DNA of 10,203 nucleotides from Thalassiosira profunda (lineage: Eukaryota; Bacillariophyta; Thalassiosirophyceae; Thalassiosirales; Thalassiosiraceae), in assembly GCA_036939355.1 (NCBI GenBank), contig JALLAP010002092.1, positions 1-10,203 of the forward strand. Reading direction: 5' to 3'. Shown here piece by piece: positions 1 through 7,323 of this stretch. Each line of letters begins with the position of its first letter. Positions within the stretch are counted from its first letter, which is position 1. A program made the translations under genes and the position numbers. The notes beneath the pieces were generated by a model. The model saw only the letters and a program-made list of their open reading frames with translations. It was not told where the DNA came from and did no database searches.

Positions 1-489
1 AGCACTCATCACTTTGCAATCCTCGAGGCAGAAGAAGCGCACTTGGCACCAAAAAGGAGACTAAATCACACCCGAGCCAAATTCATGTGACAAGTGACAA
101 TTCACGGCTCACCCGCTCAACTTCCAACCAAGGAAATTACACAACAGCACAGGATAATCTTTCAACCTTTTCAACCACAAACCACAAGCCAGCCCCTCCC
201 GCCCCCACCTGTCCTACGCCCACTCCGCCACCTCGAACTGCCAACAAAAGCGCCACTGCCGTCGCTCTTCGAGCTCCATCCGTGTGCGGCGCGGATCTCG
301 AGTTGGGCGCAATTTGGGGCCGAGAGAGGCGCTAGAACACATCTTGTGCACTCGGCCATTACCATTATTTTTTGCGTTCGTCAGGCGTCGGGGCAGAGGA
401 CTGTCGAATAATTGCTGAGGCCCTCCGTGCTCCACAGAGAGGCATTATCCGGCGGCGTGGACATCGATCGGCTCAAATACCGGGGAAAA
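1..489. other. Upstream region and 5' leader of the CNOT9 gene, no confident gene
   Basis: This stretch is rich in C and A, with many CA, CCA and CCC tracts, as in the leaders of the other genes here. One forward frame stays open from the window edge to position 335, but it has no convincing start and only low-complexity Thr/Pro/Ser content, so I read it as chance openness. A second forward frame is open from base 1 to a TGA at 88-90 (29 codons) and could be the tail of a neighbouring gene, but nothing supports that. An in-frame TAA at 409-411 separates this region from the CNOT9 frame, which limits how far that protein can extend upstream. I recognised no promoter motif. Confidence 0.5.
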
Positions 490-1933
490 ATGTCGAACGA
501 CGCCGGCAGCGTCTCCAGCGGGGGCAACCTCGGGGGCATCAACAACATGGCCTTCGCCCCCTCCTCCCCCGGCGGTGCCCCCCTGGGCTCCATCGGAGGC
601 GCCACCCTCGGGGCCATCGGCGGCGGCGGCGGCGCCCCGGCGGGCTCCCGCCTGTTGCAGGCCTCCAGTAACTCCCCCGGGGACATGTCGCTGGGATTGC
701 AGCAGCAGCAGCAGCAGCCGCTGCAGGGGGTGAACATTGCGGGCCTGNCCCGGGGACATGTCGCTGGGATTGCAGCAGCAGCAGCAGCAGCCGCTGCAGG
801 GGGCCCCCCTGGGGAGCGGGGGCATGGGGGGCACCGTGATTGGCGGGGGCGCCATTGGCAATCCCAACATTAATCTGGCCGGGGGAAATTTGGGAGGCAT
901 GATGAACGCCACTGCGGTGGGACCGGCGCCGACGAATGCACCATCTTCGGGCAATCCTGCCCCGGGCTCGGTCGACGAGCTGCACCTCCTGGTGTTGCAG
1001 CTGGTGAACCACGACCAGCGCGAGGGGGTGCTGTTGGAGCTGTCCAAGAAGCGGGAGAGCTTTCCCGATTTGGCCCCCATCCTCTGGCACACGGTGGGCA
1101 CCGTGGCGGCTCTCCTCCAGGAAATTGTGAGCATCTATCCCCTCCTCACGCCCCCCACTCTCACGGCCCACGCGAGCAACCGGGTCTGCAACGCCCTGGC
1201 CCTCTTGCAGTGCGTGGCCTCCCACCCCGACACGCGGGGACTGTTCCTCAACGCCCACGTCCCGTTGTACCTGTACCCGTTCCTGAACACCCAGAGCAAA
1301 TCCCGCCCCTTCGAGTATCTGCGCCTCACGTCGCTGGGGGTCATCGGGGCGTTGGTCAAGATGGATGACGCCGACGTCATCAACTTCTTGTTGCAGACGG
1401 AGATCATCCCGCTGTGTTTGCGCATCATGGAGGCGGGGAGTGAATTGTCCAAGACAGTCGCGACGTTCATCGTGCAGAAGATTCTATTGGACGACGTGGG
1501 GTTGGGGTACGTCTGCGCCACGGCCGAGCGGTTCTACGCGGTGTCGACCGTGCTGAACAACATGGTTGGGATGCTGGTTCACGGTCCGTCGGTGCGGCTG
1601 CTGAAGCACATTGTCAGGTGCTACCTCCGCCTTTCGGACAACCAGCGGGCGCGTGACGCGTTGAAGCAGGCCCTTCCATCGAGCTTGCGGGACAACACTT
1701 TCGCGAACGCACTGAGGGACGACGTGACGGTGAAGAAGTGGCTGAGCCAGCTGCTGGCGGTTGTGGGCCCGGCGGTGGAGGGACCGGCGCCGGGCGGGGG
1801 AATGCCTTCTGGGGATGCCGGAATGGGAGGGCCTCGCTTGGCGATGGGCGGGGGGATCGGCTTGGGAGGAGCGGGCGGTGGCTTGGTGGGTGCAGGAGCG
1901 ATTCCCAGCGTGGGTTCGGTGGAGCAGCAATGA
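490..1933 (+). CDS. CNOT9: CCR4-NOT transcription complex subunit 9 (RCD1/CAF40 family)
   Basis: The product is the armadillo-repeat subunit of the CCR4-NOT complex, which deadenylates mRNA and serves as a docking surface for RNA-binding and silencing factors. Leaving out the N at 748 gives one 480-residue frame from ATG 490 to TGA 1931-1933. Residues about 161-425 match the family core almost without gaps; visible family blocks include [83 protein letters not shown] and [15 protein letters not shown]. Animal members are about 300 residues. Here a Gly/Ser/Gln-rich N-terminal extension of about 160 residues and a Gly-rich tail of about 55 flank the core. ATG 490 is the first ATG after the in-frame stop at 409-411. 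No intron is needed. The core identity is secure; the N-terminal region depends on how the N is resolved. Confidence 0.95.
676..803 (+). repeat. Exact 55-bp direct repeat (72-bp unit) with polyglutamine tract in CNOT9
   Basis: Positions 676-730 and 749-803 are identical. Each copy contains six CAG codons in a row (700-717 and 773-790) followed by codons for PLQG. The 17 bases between the copies encode the end of VNIAGL and are followed by the N. Without the N the copies lie 72 bases apart, so the unit is 24 residues and both copies read PGDMSLGL, six Q, PLQG in the same frame. This may be a genuine coding minisatellite, or two contig ends that carry the same sequence. Confidence 0.9.
748..748. 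other. Undetermined base (N) that breaks the CNOT9 frame
   Basis: This is the only N in the window. The upstream frame (codons from 490) and the downstream frame (codons ending at 1933) differ by exactly this one base. It sits at the end of the first repeat unit and directly before the second copy begins. It therefore looks like an ambiguous extra call or a minimal gap marker, not a real base. Confidence 0.85.
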
Positions 1934-2098
1934 TGTAGGACGGAGTAGAGACATAGCAAGTATAGACTCAATTGATGGAACGAAACGTTGCTGCTCAAGG
2001 TCCTCTCACCGCTGCTCTTCCAAAATGGTAGATAACTACTCCTTATATCAACGAGTAGGTTCAGGTGCACTCTGCACTCTGCACTCTCTCAGTGAACC
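1934..2098. other. Short intergenic region with TGCACTC triple repeat
   Basis: 165 bases separate the CNOT9 stop from the next ATG. Just before that ATG the heptamer TGCACTC occurs three times in perfect tandem (2066-2072, 2073-2079, 2080-2086), followed by TCTCAG. This probably lies in the leader of the downstream gene. I cannot assign a function. Confidence 0.6.
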
Positions 2099-2416
2099 AT
2101 GCCGCGAACCGACGGCCGTAAGCTCGTGGCCCTCGCCGCGACAGCCACCGTCGGGGCCCTCGGCTTTGCCACCCTCTACCTCCCCTTCGTCGCAGACAGA
2201 GACAAGCTGCGGGGCCTTTTTGAAGATGAAGATGCGGGCAAAATCCCTGAGGGAGCGCGGCGCGAGATTCGTGCAGCGATGAAGGCGGACGCCGAGCGGG
2301 AGAGGAGGTTGCAGGAGCAGCAGGGACAGCAACAACAACCGATGGACGCGGGGACGCAGCAACAGCCGCAAAAGGCCACGGCAGGAAGCATGTGGGGTTC
2401 GTTTCGACGAAATTAG
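2099..2416 (+). CDS. Small single-pass membrane protein, possibly a mitochondrial assembly factor
   Basis: The 105-residue product has a short basic N-terminus (residues 1-8, ending GRK), one hydrophobic helix at about 9-30 (LVALAATATVGALGFATLYL), then a charged segment (DRDKLRGLFEDEDAG) and an amphipathic Glu/Arg/Gln-rich stretch to about residue 75. A Gln-rich low-complexity part follows, and the tail is GSMWGSFRRN. The order of basic start, single helix, aromatic-Pro-Phe and charged segment recalls small inner-membrane factors of cytochrome oxidase assembly (SMIM20/MITRAC7 or PET117 type). That is pattern resemblance only, without diagnostic residues. The ATG at 2099 is the natural start, with the TGCACTC repeats right before it. 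Codon choice is GC-rich like the neighbours, which supports a real gene. Name unknown. Confidence 0.65.
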   Translation: MPRTDGRKLVALAATATVGALGFATLYLPFVADRDKLRGLFEDEDAGKIPEGARREIRAAMKADAERERRLQEQQGQQQQPMDAGTQQQPQKATAGSMWGSFRRN

Positions 2417-2940
2417 TTGCAACCCAAAGCAGTGTCTGAGTGTGGTGTGGAGTCAGCTGCAGCTCCTCATACAAACTGTACCTGTCTGTTGGCAGCATGC
2501 ACTTTGCTTCAGGGGGAGTTGAAGAGCACATTGATAGATAGATATGAAGAGTTGATGATGCTGGAGCCTTGGAGAGAATTGCAACCATCCGGAATGCTCA
2601 TCTTATCTAGAGAGGCCAAGTGGTCAAGCAAGACAAGAAGTCTGCTTCTTCTGCTTTGGAGGAATCAAAGGCAAAGTCATGAGTGCTCGCAGTGTACAAG
2701 TCTTTGCAAATCTTAGTAACGCCGATTACTTCGCTCTCTCCTCTAAAGCACCCGACCCTACAACAACATCCATAGTAATATGCATCGAGAGGAGTCTGCG
2801 TTTCGTCCATAACAATGAAACCAAACGGACTCATATCTCGTAAAGGTACCCCTCCCCCCATAACCAGCCTGCTACCTCACGTCCACAAAACGCAGGATGG
2901 TATCTGCACCAACCCTTCCCCTTCTTCCAACTTCACCGCC
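2417..2940. other. Gene-poor intergenic region
   Basis: This 524-base stretch has lower GC and lacks the C/G-ending codon preference of the neighbouring genes. Forward frame 2417-2716 has no ATG start and an irregular composition. It must contain the 3' ends of the small membrane-protein gene (+) and of the Lys-rich gene (-). I found no tRNA-like fold or transposon ends by eye. Confidence 0.5.
2607..2861 (-). CDS. Questionable small ORF
   Basis: An ATG at 2861-2859 opens 84 codons on the minus strand. The product is mixed, with a Cys cluster (YYYGCCC) near residue 30 and a short acidic C-terminal part. Third codon positions show no C/G preference, unlike every convincing gene here. It lies just downstream of the Lys-rich gene on the same strand, so it could simply be that gene's trailer. 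I recognise no family. Confidence 0.15.
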   Translation of the reverse strand: MGGGVPLRDMSPFGFIVMDETQTPLDAYYYGCCCRVGCFRGESEVIGVTKICKDLYTASTHDFAFDSSKAEEADFLSCLTTWPL

Positions 2941-3813
2941 TCAAACCATGGGACGCCGGCGGCGGGAGCCGGAGGCGCGGCGGGAGCTGCTCTCCGAGAC
3001 CATCGGCGACGTCTCCGCAGGAGAGCTCTTCTTGCGGCGAGAAGAGGCCACCGTCACCTTGGCCTTCTTCGCCACGCCGCCAATCGAGATCTTGGCCTTG
3101 GCGGGCGCCTTCCGCGCCGGGGCAGCCTTCTTCGCCGACGCAGACTTCTTCCTACGGCCATTCGAGTTCGACTTCGGCTTGACAGGAGAATCAGAGAAAT
3201 CGAAACTCTCGTCCTTCTTCGCCGAGGCCGCCTTCTTCTTCGACGAACGTTTCTTTTGGGAGGACGCTGCGCCCGATCCGGCCGAGTCGTTGGTCACATC
3301 CTTAGGAAGTCTCACTTCCTTAGGAACAGACACAGGCGTGGCCTTCGACCGCTTAGCGGACTTGGCCCGCTTGCCCCCGCTGCCCTCGGGCGAAGCAAAG
3401 TCATCGAACACGTCGATACTATCGGCTCGGCGCTTCTTCCCAGAGGAGGCCTTGGATTTGGTCCGCTTAGATGAGCCAGATGTGGCTCGCTTCTTCCTCG
3501 ACGAATGCGCAAGAGCAGGAGAATCGTTGGTTTTGGCAATAGGGGACAGAGTGTCTCCAAAGTCCATGTCGAGATCCTCGTCCTTCTCAGAGGATGCAGC
3601 CGGCGAGATGACACTGGCAGGGGAGCTGTCAGCAACCTCGTCATCCTTCATCTTCTCCTCCGACTCGCGCTTCTTGACGTAGTGGCTGATGCTCTTCTTC
3701 GGCCTCTTCTTCTTGGGGGCGTCGTTCGAGTCGTCGCTCTCGTACACCGGCTTGGGGGACACCGAACGCCGGGCCCCGTACAAATCGCCGGGGACGCTAA
3801 TCCGGCCGGGGTA
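2941..3813 (-). CDS. Lys/Ser-rich disordered, probably nuclear protein (main open frame)
   Basis: This is the C-terminal 290 codons of a larger minus-strand gene, ending at TGA 2943-2941. The frame has no ATG near its upstream limit (TAG at 3816-3814); the first codons read YPGRISVPGDLYGARR, so it must continue from upstream sequence. Content is almost entirely low-complexity: a likely nuclear localisation signal (APKKKRPKKS), acidic/Ser patches (ESDDSND, EKDEDLDMDFGD, DSIDVFDDF, ESFDFSDSP), histone-H1-like basic stretches (KKSASAKKAAPARKAPAKAK) and an Arg-rich end (SRRRRPMV). Many Ser-Pro sites suggest phosphorylation. Such tails occur on topoisomerase II, H1-like proteins and chromatin factors, but no catalytic domain is visible, so I give no name. 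A role on chromatin is inference from composition. Confidence 0.7.
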   Translation of the reverse strand, partial: YPGRISVPGDLYGARRSVSPKPVYESDDSNDAPKKKRPKKSISHYVKKRESEEKMKDDEVADSSPASVISPAASSEKDEDLDMDFGDTLSPIAKTNDSPALAHSSRKKRATSGSSKRTKSKASSGKKRRADSIDVFDDFASPEGSGGKRAKSAKRSKATPVSVPKEVRLPKDVTNDSAGSGAASSQKKRSSKKKAASAKKDESFDFSDSPVKPKSNSNGRRKKSASAKKAAPARKAPAKAKISIGGVAKKAKVTVASSRRKKSSPAETSPMVSESSSRRASGSRRRRPMV

Positions 3814-4281
3814 CTAGTACGTGGTCAGGTCGTCCGTCGCGCTTCGGCTCGAACAGCCGGTAGGTACGGCGCCCCAGCCCCGGGGAATCAACGTCGTTCA
3901 CATCGTCGGGGCCGCCGCGTCGAGAGGAAGCAGATGCTCCCGTCGACGCCGGGGTTGTCGGCGGGCCCGGTTGTTGCTGTTGGGCTCGGCGCGGCGACCA
4001 TCCGTGGCGTTCGGGAGGGAGGCCAGGGCGAGAGGAGGGCGACGACGAGGAAGCCTTGGCGATGCACTCTGATCTGGTCGGGTTTGTACTTGTCGAGGCA
4101 GGTGCCTCCTTTGCAAATCACCTCATAGCACGCCATCATGTGCGTCGCATTCCATCGTGTCCCACCCCTCGAAAAGCAGCCATCGCGTTGGGAACCATCT
4201 GGCGTTGAGCCGTTGCGGAGGCCGTCGTCGCCGCATTTCCTCGTGCAAATCGCTGTTTTGCGGAGAGAGAGCCCCTCTCAT
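3797..4281 (-). CDS. 5' part of the Lys/Ser-rich gene, split across reading frames, with a Cys-rich segment
   Basis: Upstream of the main frame, two further minus-strand frames look coding over adjoining stretches. Frame B is open from 4117 to the TAG at 3799-3797 and reads as a Ser/Pro/Gln linker followed by RRTYRLFEPKRDGRPDHVLV. Frame A is open from 4277 and carries a Cys-rich part from about 4250 to 4070 (ICTRKCGDDGLRNGS, then GCFSRGGTRWNATH, then ACYEVICKGGTCLDKY). Each step from A to B to the main frame is the same one-base slip. The last is removed if the C4 run (plus strand 3808-3811) is C3, giving HVLVPGRISVPGD. A candidate start is ATG 4281-4279, reached only through a further slip at plus-strand TTTT 4256-4259; alternatively an exon begins at 4252 after a CTCTCTCTCCGCAAAACAG acceptor. 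The domain is unrecognised; spaced cysteines suggest metal binding or disulfides. Confidence 0.45.
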
Positions 4282-4647
4282 CCCCCCCGGAGCAAGTTGA
4301 TTTCGCCGATTTCAGTCCACATCTCTACCAAAACGGTTTGAGCGAACGTAAAGGTACTAGTTCCTACGTACAATAGAGTAAATGACTGTCACATCGTCGC
4401 AGATTTTGTCACATCAACCTTCTTTTTTGCGATTTCATCTCGCCAGTAGCGAGGCCTCTCGTCCGATCCGCCGATGGCGACCGCCGAAATGGGGCATTGA
4501 CGGGGAAAGAGGAAGCTTCTGCGACGCAACGAGCCGACAATCATCGCCCAAGAGCCCATTCCATCGCCCACAACCTTAGACGCCGCTGCAGCATCAAGGT
4601 AAACGAGGCACATAACAGGCACAAACCACAAAACGGACACAGGCACG
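4282..4647. promoter_or_regulatory. Intergenic region between divergent genes
   Basis: About 365 bases lie between the apparent start of the Lys/Ser-rich gene (-) and the TPR gene (+), so both promoters are probably here. Visible structure includes the direct repeat TGTCACATC at 4387-4395 and 4407-4415, spaced 20 bases start to start, and a TACGTA palindrome near 4365-4370. The last 100 bases are A/C-rich like other leaders in the window. A minus-strand frame overlaps the region (4658-4389), but I regard it as a by-product of this base composition. Assignment as a promoter is inferred from gene orientation. Confidence 0.4.
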
Positions 4648-7323
4648 ATGAACACCATGTTCGCGTCCTACCTCGCCCCGAGCCTCAACCTCTCCCCTCG
4701 CCGCCCCGCAACTGGAGACGACGCCACCGTCGCCACGCACAGCACGGCCGGGTCCAAGTCCTCGCTCGGGTCAAAGGCCAAGGCTCAAGATTATCAAGTA
4801 CTACTAAAGGAGTTGCAACAACACCACTCCCACTTCCAGGCGGCCCGCAGCGCACTCGCCGCGTCCCTCCTGCGGATGGGCGAATACCACGTCCGCCACG
4901 GGGAGTACGACGAGGCCGCCTCAGCTTTTAAGGACAGCCTCGCCGAGAACCGGACGGTGGTGTGCGCCTCGCTGACCTCGCTGCCGAGCATCGAGATTTC
5001 GGAGACGTGCGAGGAGAGCTTTATTAGCGGCATGACCGGCAGTCAGGTTTCAAGTGGGTTGGGGACGCCGCGGAACGGCAGTGGCTTGGCCTCGGTGGCG
5101 TCCTCGTCGTCGCCCTACTTGGCCTCGGTTGCTGCAAGTCACAAGGACTCTACCGCTACTCCGGACCAACAGACCGTGGAGGTCCAACGCAAGTCGTTCG
5201 ACGACATGATCGCCACGCTGTCGAATCTGGGCAAGGTCCATTCTCTCAGAGGCGAGGACGCGGTGGCCATGCAGTACTACGACGAGAAGACCAAGGTCCA
5301 AGCTTTAAGGTCAAACATCGAGGAACAGCTCAGCTCAAGCGCGAGCTGCATGGGACCGGCCGGAGTCTTCTTCAAGGAGGGTCCCAAGACGTTATTGTCG
5401 GAGATCAACGAGGACGTGAAGGCGTTGGACGAGCTGTTCCGGGGGATTGGGTTCGGGAAGAAGTCGGAGTCAGAAGAGGACACTAGAAATGAACAAGAGT
5501 CCCGAGCGTCGGATGGGGCTGACGAGCGCAGCGCCCTGTCCGGCTCGACCACCAACTCGCACAAGTCCAAGAAGGGCAATAACGACACCCACAGGCGCCG
5601 CCGGGCGAAGGTGACCATCGACACCGAGTCCCAGAGCACTCCTGCTCTGCCTCCTCTCCGCCAGACAAGACGCCAGTCCGCCACCGACCCAAGCCTTCGC
5701 GAGGACCACGAGCTGGCCGACGCCCTTGACGCGTACCGCGCCGCCATCGACTCCTACAGTGGCCGGAATGCCGACAAGCACGAAAAGAAATACGCCAACT
5801 ATATCCGCAAGTACGAGCAGCTCCGCGCCGCCACTTCAAGCGAGCCAGTGGCTGATAACAGTCCCAGCGCGCGCCACCGCGAGGCCCGGAGAAAAGAATG
5901 GCAGCTCGCCCTGAGCGTATACGAGGCGTCCCTGGCGGCCCGAAAGGAGGCCGCAGCGCAGCCCTTTCCTCCGGGGACGCCACGGAAGCGGTCGGCCGCG
6001 GACTTTGATCAGGACGCCCGCCCTTGTGTCGCATCGACCCTCATCGCGATGGGAGGGCTGCACTACAAGCTTAGGAACGTCGACCAGGAATTGGAGAAGT
6101 ACGTAGAGGCGCTGGAGGTGTACCGCGAGACATTGGGGCCAGACCACCCCCACGTGGCTGGGACGATGAAAAATATTGGCACGGTGCTGGCCGAGCAGGG
6201 CCGCCTCGACGAGGCCATGGAACGGTTCCAGGAAGCCAAGCGCATTTACGAAAGCGCGCGGGGCGACGGCGGGCCGTGCTGCGATGTAGCCTCGGCCTTG
6301 TCGTGCATGGGCAACGTCCAGAACCGCCGAGGCGACCTCGAGGACGCCCTGCGGCTGTATGGCGCGGCCTTGAATATCTACCGGGCAGCGAGCAAAGGAG
6401 GGAGATCCCGGCTCGCGCTGCAGGAGGCGGCGAGCACCCTCAAGATCATGGGGATGGTGCACACGAAGCGCGGCGAGCTCGACTTGGCGATGGGGTGCTT
6501 CCAGGACGCCATCGACATCATGAGGCGAAACTTCGGCGAGCGGGGCAGCGGCCCGGCCGTGACGAGCATCCTCTCACGGATTGGCGGCATCTTCTCGAAG
6601 ATGGGGCGGATGGAGGAGGCGATGAGCCACTACCAGGAGGCGTACGACCTGGCCACGCGCACGTACGGCACTGCTGACCACCCGGAGGTGGCCCAGGTCT
6701 TGCATCACATCGGCGGCGTGCACCAGCGCCAGGGGCACCTGGACGAGGCGATGCGGTGCTACATGAACGCGGCCAAGATCTACCAGGCCGCGCTGGGCAG
6801 GGACGATCCAACCGTGGCGACGACGCTGGTGTGCATTGGCAGCCTGCATTACATCGAGAAGAAACTCGACGGGGCGATGGAGTACTACCAGGAGGCACTG
6901 CGGATCAACCGCGCGACCTTCGGCACCCAGCACCCGGACGTGATCCCAACGATGAAAAGCATCGCGCTGATCCACGCGAAGAGGGAGGAGTACGACGAAG
7001 CCATTGCCGTGTTCTCGGAGGTGCTCGACGTCAAGACCGGCGAGGTGGGGCCCCTGCATCCGGAGGTAGCGAGCGCCCACAAGCGCATCGGAAATGTTCA
7101 CTACCAACGCGGAGACCTGGCCGGCGCGGAGGACGAGTACCAGAAGGCCCTGGCGATATATCAGCAGTGCTTGGGAGACGACCACCAGGCCACGAGGGCA
7201 GCGAAACTTGTGGTCGAAAAGGTCGGACAGGAGGCGGCGGAGCGGCAGGGGTCTCTGGAACAGCCGCAGTCCTCGTCGTCGAGCTTCTTCAAGAGAGCGC
7301 CGAAGGGCTACGAGAGCCTGTGA
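4648..7323 (+). CDS. Tetratricopeptide-repeat protein, kinesin-light-chain type
   Basis: The 891-residue product is a probable cytosolic scaffold that binds peptides or partner proteins through TPR helices. From about residue 462 to 850 there are nine consecutive 42-46-residue repeats of the kinesin light chain class, with pattern xxxxxxIGxVHxxxGxLDEAMxxYQEALxIYxxxxGxxHPxVA; clear examples are MKNIGTVLAEQGRLDEAMER and LHHIGGVHQRQGHLDEAMRC. Single TPR-like units lie near residues 67-101 (LLRMGEYHVRHGEYDEAAS) and 188-223. Between them are a Ser-rich linker, a possible helical part at 235-265 and a basic patch at about 302-325 (SHKSKKGNNDTHRRRRAKV). The protein ends in a short Ser/Phe-rich tail (SSSFFKRAPKGYESL). 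There is no signal peptide, membrane helix or enzyme domain, and I see no heptad coiled coil like that of true kinesin light chains, so a motor-cargo role should not be assumed. It is intronless and convergent with the glycosyltransferase gene. Confidence 0.93.
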   Translation: MNTMFASYLAPSLNLSPRRPATGDDATVATHSTAGSKSSLGSKAKAQDYQVLLKELQQHHSHFQAARSALAASLLRMGEYHVRHGEYDEAASAFKDSLAENRTVVCASLTSLPSIEISETCEESFISGMTGSQVSSGLGTPRNGSGLASVASSSSPYLASVAASHKDSTATPDQQTVEVQRKSFDDMIATLSNLGKVHSLRGEDAVAMQYYDEKTKVQALRSNIEEQLSSSASCMGPAGVFFKEGPKTLLSEINEDVKALDELFRGIGFGKKSESEEDTRNEQESRASDGADERSALSGSTTNSHKSKKGNNDTHRRRRAKVTIDTESQSTPALPPLRQTRRQSATDPSLREDHELADALDAYRAAIDSYSGRNADKHEKKYANYIRKYEQLRAATSSEPVADNSPSARHREARRKEWQLALSVYEASLAARKEAAAQPFPPGTPRKRSAADFDQDARPCVASTLIAMGGLHYKLRNVDQELEKYVEALEVYRETLGPDHPHVAGTMKNIGTVLAEQGRLDEAMERFQEAKRIYESARGDGGPCCDVASALSCMGNVQNRRGDLEDALRLYGAALNIYRAASKGGRSRLALQEAASTLKIMGMVHTKRGELDLAMGCFQDAIDIMRRNFGERGSGPAVTSILSRIGGIFSKMGRMEEAMSHYQEAYDLATRTYGTADHPEVAQVLHHIGGVHQRQGHLDEAMRCYMNAAKIYQAALGRDDPTVATTLVCIGSLHYIEKKLDGAMEYYQEALRINRATFGTQHPDVIPTMKSIALIHAKREEYDEAIAVFSEVLDVKTGEVGPLHPEVASAHKRIGNVHYQRGDLAGAEDEYQKALAIYQQCLGDDHQATRAAKLVVEKVGQEAAERQGSLEQPQSSSSSFFKRAPKGYESL

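Noticed and set aside
87..411. Overlapping plus-strand frames of 82 and 105 codons upstream of CNOT9
   Set aside because: Thr/Pro/Ser low-complexity text from a C/A-rich leader, no codon bias toward the confident genes and no recognisable domain.
700..790. Programmed ribosomal frameshifting at the CAG repeats to join the two CNOT9 frames
   Set aside because: The frame change coincides exactly with an undetermined base, so an assembly or base-call explanation is simpler.
737..1933. CNOT9 starting at TTG 737 downstream of the N
   Set aside because: This is forced by the N. The upstream frame from ATG 490 joins perfectly once the N is left out, and the repeat units then match in frame.
2061..2588. 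Long minus-strand frames opposite the small membrane-protein gene
   Set aside because: They mirror the forward coding frame (Leu/Arg/Pro-rich antisense of Gln/Ala/Glu codons) and lack start context or domains.
2941..3783. Identification of the Lys-rich protein as the C-terminal tail of DNA topoisomerase II or as histone H1
   Set aside because: Composition is similar, but no topoisomerase domain or winged-helix globular domain is encoded upstream, and compositional resemblance alone does not show homology.
3811..3820. GTACTAGTAC perfect palindrome as a mini-intron or operator
   Set aside because: Removing GTACTAG (7 bases, minus strand) would also restore frame, but spliceosomal introns are far longer. 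The C4 run next to it explains the shift better.
3888..4139. Separate 83-codon minus-strand gene starting at ATG 4139
   Set aside because: Its first part continues coding-like sequence from further upstream, and its second half looks out-of-frame while frame B over the same bases reads as a normal linker. It is better seen as part of the frame-broken Lys-rich gene.
4389..4658. Minus-strand frame of 89 codons beginning with an apparent signal peptide (MVFIVPVSVLWFVPVMCLVYL)
   Set aside because: It begins inside the TPR gene's start region. Its hydrophobic start is what the complement of an A/C-rich leader always encodes (GTT, TTG, TGT codons), and the rest shows no family or codon bias.
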